A DNA stretch of 64,000 nucleotides from Cydia pomonella. Its lineage: Eukaryota; Arthropoda; Insecta; Lepidoptera; Tortricidae. Where the stretch lies: NCBI RefSeq assembly GCF_033807575.1, contig NC_084706.1, positions 28,317,204 to 28,381,203 on the forward strand, read 5' to 3'. Below the pieces are notes generated by a model that was given only the letters and a program-made list of their open reading frames with translations, searched no databases and was not told the DNA's origin. Below, one piece after another: positions 62,278-64,000 of this stretch; position 1 is the first letter of the stretch, and every line of letters starts with the position of its first letter. Both the position numbers and the translations under genes were made by a program.

Positions 62278-62480
62278 ACACATTGAGTGCTCGGCGGGTT
62301 CTGTGTTCGTAGTCGCTTTCCTCTAAAAAGCGGGAAAACGCGGGATCTTCTTCGTTCGTTCGGGAACAATGCCTCATCTTTAAAAGATCACTTGTGTTAT
62401 AAACTTAGAACTGGCAAAATAGACATTCAATTATGATTCATGTACCTTATTCAGATATCTTAAAATCTTTGAGTGAGATA

Positions 62481-62727
62481 ATCGGATTCGAAGAATGATT
62501 AAGACACGTTTAAAATCTTGGAAAGATCTTTAAAAGATCGATAACTAAACGACATGTCAAAATTGACGTTTATTGCGATTCCGCTGTGATCCCAATAAGA
62601 TCTATCTAAGATATTTCTAACGTCAAAGTGACATTGGTTGCCCAAATCGAGCTGCTTCGATATCTAAATGAGAACTTATCCAAACCAGAACTTATCGTTA
62701 TCGTATCTCATTCTTCGAATCGGACCG
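62481..62727. mobile_element. MITE-T, copy 2
   Basis: TCGGATTCGAAGAATGATTA and CTCATTCTTCGAATCGGACC ends, interior CGCTGTGATCCCAATAAGAT and TTTCTAACGTCAAAGTGACA as in copy 1 at 34648. About 23 bp shorter than copy 1. Confidence 0.85.
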
Positions 62728-62948
62728 ACAGTCTATAGAAAAAACATATTTGAACAACTTTGGGAACAATTTTGCTAAATATTTTGATTTGTGTTTTGTC
62801 AGTTAGCATACTACTATAATTATATAAATCATAAACTGAAACAGATGTACTAAAAAAATGACAAAGCCTTCCAGTGGCGGAGATTCTTTAGTATATGGCA
62901 TATATTTCAGGGAATAATGACTCCATAGAGCGGCTGGTCGTACAGGGA

Positions 62949-63222
62949 ATAAATAAATAATAATAATAAATAAATATTATAGGACATTATTACACAAATT
63001 GACTAAGTCCCACAGCAAGCTCAATAAGGCTTGTGTTGAGGGTACTTAGACAACGATATATATAATATATAAATATTTATAAATATTTCAATACTTAGAA
63101 AACACCCATGAGTCGGGAACAAATATCCATGCTCATCACACGAATAAATGCCCTTACCAGGATTTGAACCCGGGACCATCAGCTTCGTAGGCAGGGTCAC
63201 TACCCACTAGACCAAACCGGTC
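62949..63222 (-). mobile_element. SINE-A, copy 9, full length
   Basis: Complete head with B box GGTTCAAATCC on the minus strand, body and ATTTATTATTATTATTTATT tail. Close to copies 2 and 3, suggesting relatively recent activity. Confidence 0.88.
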
Positions 63223-63393
63223 CACCACCGGGAAATGTGGAAGAATCAGATCTTAGACTTAGATTTATTTATTTCATAATATGAAATTATAATACTCGTA
63301 TAAATTATATTAAACTAATCTATAAGAATTTATATTATGATCGTCAAAGAAAATTGATTATATACAATTATAAAATGTCTAGAAATATAGGTA

Positions 63394-63538
63394 CAGTCAA
63401 CCAATTTGATTCCTAGGCCACTATAGAACCATGCCATAATGACTTCTACGACAGTGCTTATTGAGTGATGCGTGTCAAGTATCTAGTAGTTAAAGCGACA
63501 AGGTTCTATAGTGGCCTAGGATTCTAATTGGTTGACTG
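63394..63538. mobile_element. MITE-Q, copy 2
   Basis: 145 bp, the same length as copy 1 (22609-22753) and nearly identical throughout, including CATGCCATAATGACTTCTAC and GACAGTGCTTATTGAGTGAT. Confidence 0.85.
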
Positions 63539-63574
63539 TACATACAAGTCATCATCAAAACTCAATACTTCATT

Positions 63575-63758
63575 ACTGCGGTATGATCATGCGCGCTGGA
63601 CTGTCCAAGTAAAATCCGCAGTTGGAAACCACGTATCTGACTGTGCCAGACAGTCTACCAACAGGGAAAGATGGCGGGAGATCGTGCAAATATTTGTATC
63701 CTACCGATGCGGGCGCCTCAACGTGACTATGACCGCTCTGTCCAGAACAAAATGAAAG
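63575..63758 (+). pseudogene. Probable LINE C-terminal remnant
   Basis: A frame ending near 63755 contains CARQSTNRERWREIVQIFV and GRLNVTMTALSRTK. The DR/NRExWRxIV block followed by a short tail resembles the last residues of RT polyproteins of the type also seen at 3828 and 46894. It is short and lacks the RW-DD block, so identification is tentative. Confidence 0.35.
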
Positions 63759-64000
63759 AGAAGAAGATATACTTGCACGCGCAAAAACCTCTGGTGCGGC
63801 AGGTATTCACAGACGTTAACGCATTCACTGCCAACGTTTTCGTAGCGTTACACGTGTAGCCGATTCTAGCGTTTTCCCGCATTGTAGAGGAAAGCGACTA
63901 CGAACAGAGCGCCCGCCGTTAGCGTCACTCGTTGCCATGGTTACGATTAGTTGTCCTGGGGACAAAAGTTCATTGAAATACTGGTTTTATGGTACTTAAA
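63759..64000. other. Window end; right arm of the large inverted repeat
   Basis: Apart from the arm at about 63870-63930, no feature was recognised up to the window edge. Confidence 0.3.

Larger units (their letters stand above)
62278..63930. repeat. Large inverted-repeat pair enclosing MITEs and a SINE
   Basis: GTTCGTAGTCGCTTTCCTCT with AAGCGGGAAAACGC (62306-62342) faces GCGTTTTCCCGCATTGTAGA with GGAAAGCGACTACGAAC (63870-63905). GGCGGG outside the left and CCCGCC outside the right extend the match. The arms are about 60 bp and point outward like terminal repeats of a 1.6-kb element, but could be two independent copies of a small repeat. Inside are MITE-T, SINE-A, MITE-Q and a LINE remnant. 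Confidence 0.5.

Overview
The window looks like gene-poor, repeat-packed genomic DNA from a moth or butterfly (Lepidoptera). No bacterial-style operons are present. Intergenic DNA is AT-rich, and almost everything recognisable is a transposable element. Several repeat families have the form I know from lepidopteran genomes: tRNA-derived SINEs with a GGTTCAAAT B box, a long repeat opening with GCCAAGTGCGAGTCGGACTC, and short retroposon 3' ends of the type 'TTGACTGGTAGAGAATGCC'. No host protein-coding gene could be established. One weak candidate first exon (10312-10402) and one weak ORF (18343-18765) are recorded. Family letters used below (SINE-A to E, MITE-P to Z, repeats AA, BB, CC, R1) are my own labels for groups of similar copies inside this window.

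Protein-coding content is retroelement-derived. (1) A Copia LTR retrotransposon lies on the minus strand (12726-15777). Its two 186-bp LTRs read as identical, and it has an AATAC target duplication, a Met-initiator-tRNA-type primer site and a polypurine tract. It has lost two internal blocks, including the reverse transcriptase core. (2) A 5'-truncated Jockey/CR1-like LINE (38970-40374, plus) has an intact RT domain and sits inside a copy of repeat R1. (3) A second kind of RT element (56705-58789, minus) has GDPLGP and YLDDGT motifs, a Cys/His cluster and a C-terminal PD...WD domain that may be a nuclease. Two more 3' pieces of this family are present (60733-61275 and 35080-35260). (4) Many short C-terminal LINE remnants occur at 3828, 37185, 38118, 46894, 48980, 50047, 53416 and 63575.

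Layout: 0-6 kb holds a Grainyhead-like motif cluster, a SINE-in-MITE nest, a LINE tail and an unexplained three-copy repeat. 6-12 kb holds a possible solo LTR, retroposon ends, an inverted-repeat element and repeat families seen again at 20, 30 and 56 kb. 12.7-15.8 kb is the Copia insertion. 16-31 kb is a mosaic of SINEs and foldback MITEs. 31-38 kb holds a 1.54-kb terminal-inverted-repeat element and several palindromic MITEs. 38.9-43.3 kb holds the LINE, a 57-bp tandem repeat and a hAT-like element. 44-53 kb is sparse. 54.5-61.3 kb holds nested inverted repeats, a 146-bp duplication and the second RT family. 61.4-64 kb is a cluster of MITEs plus a SINE inside a large inverted repeat.

The elements do not form a pathway. 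Their interest is stratigraphic: nested insertions, copies that serve as empty sites for one another, and repeated landing of the same SINE family inside inverted-repeat MITEs.
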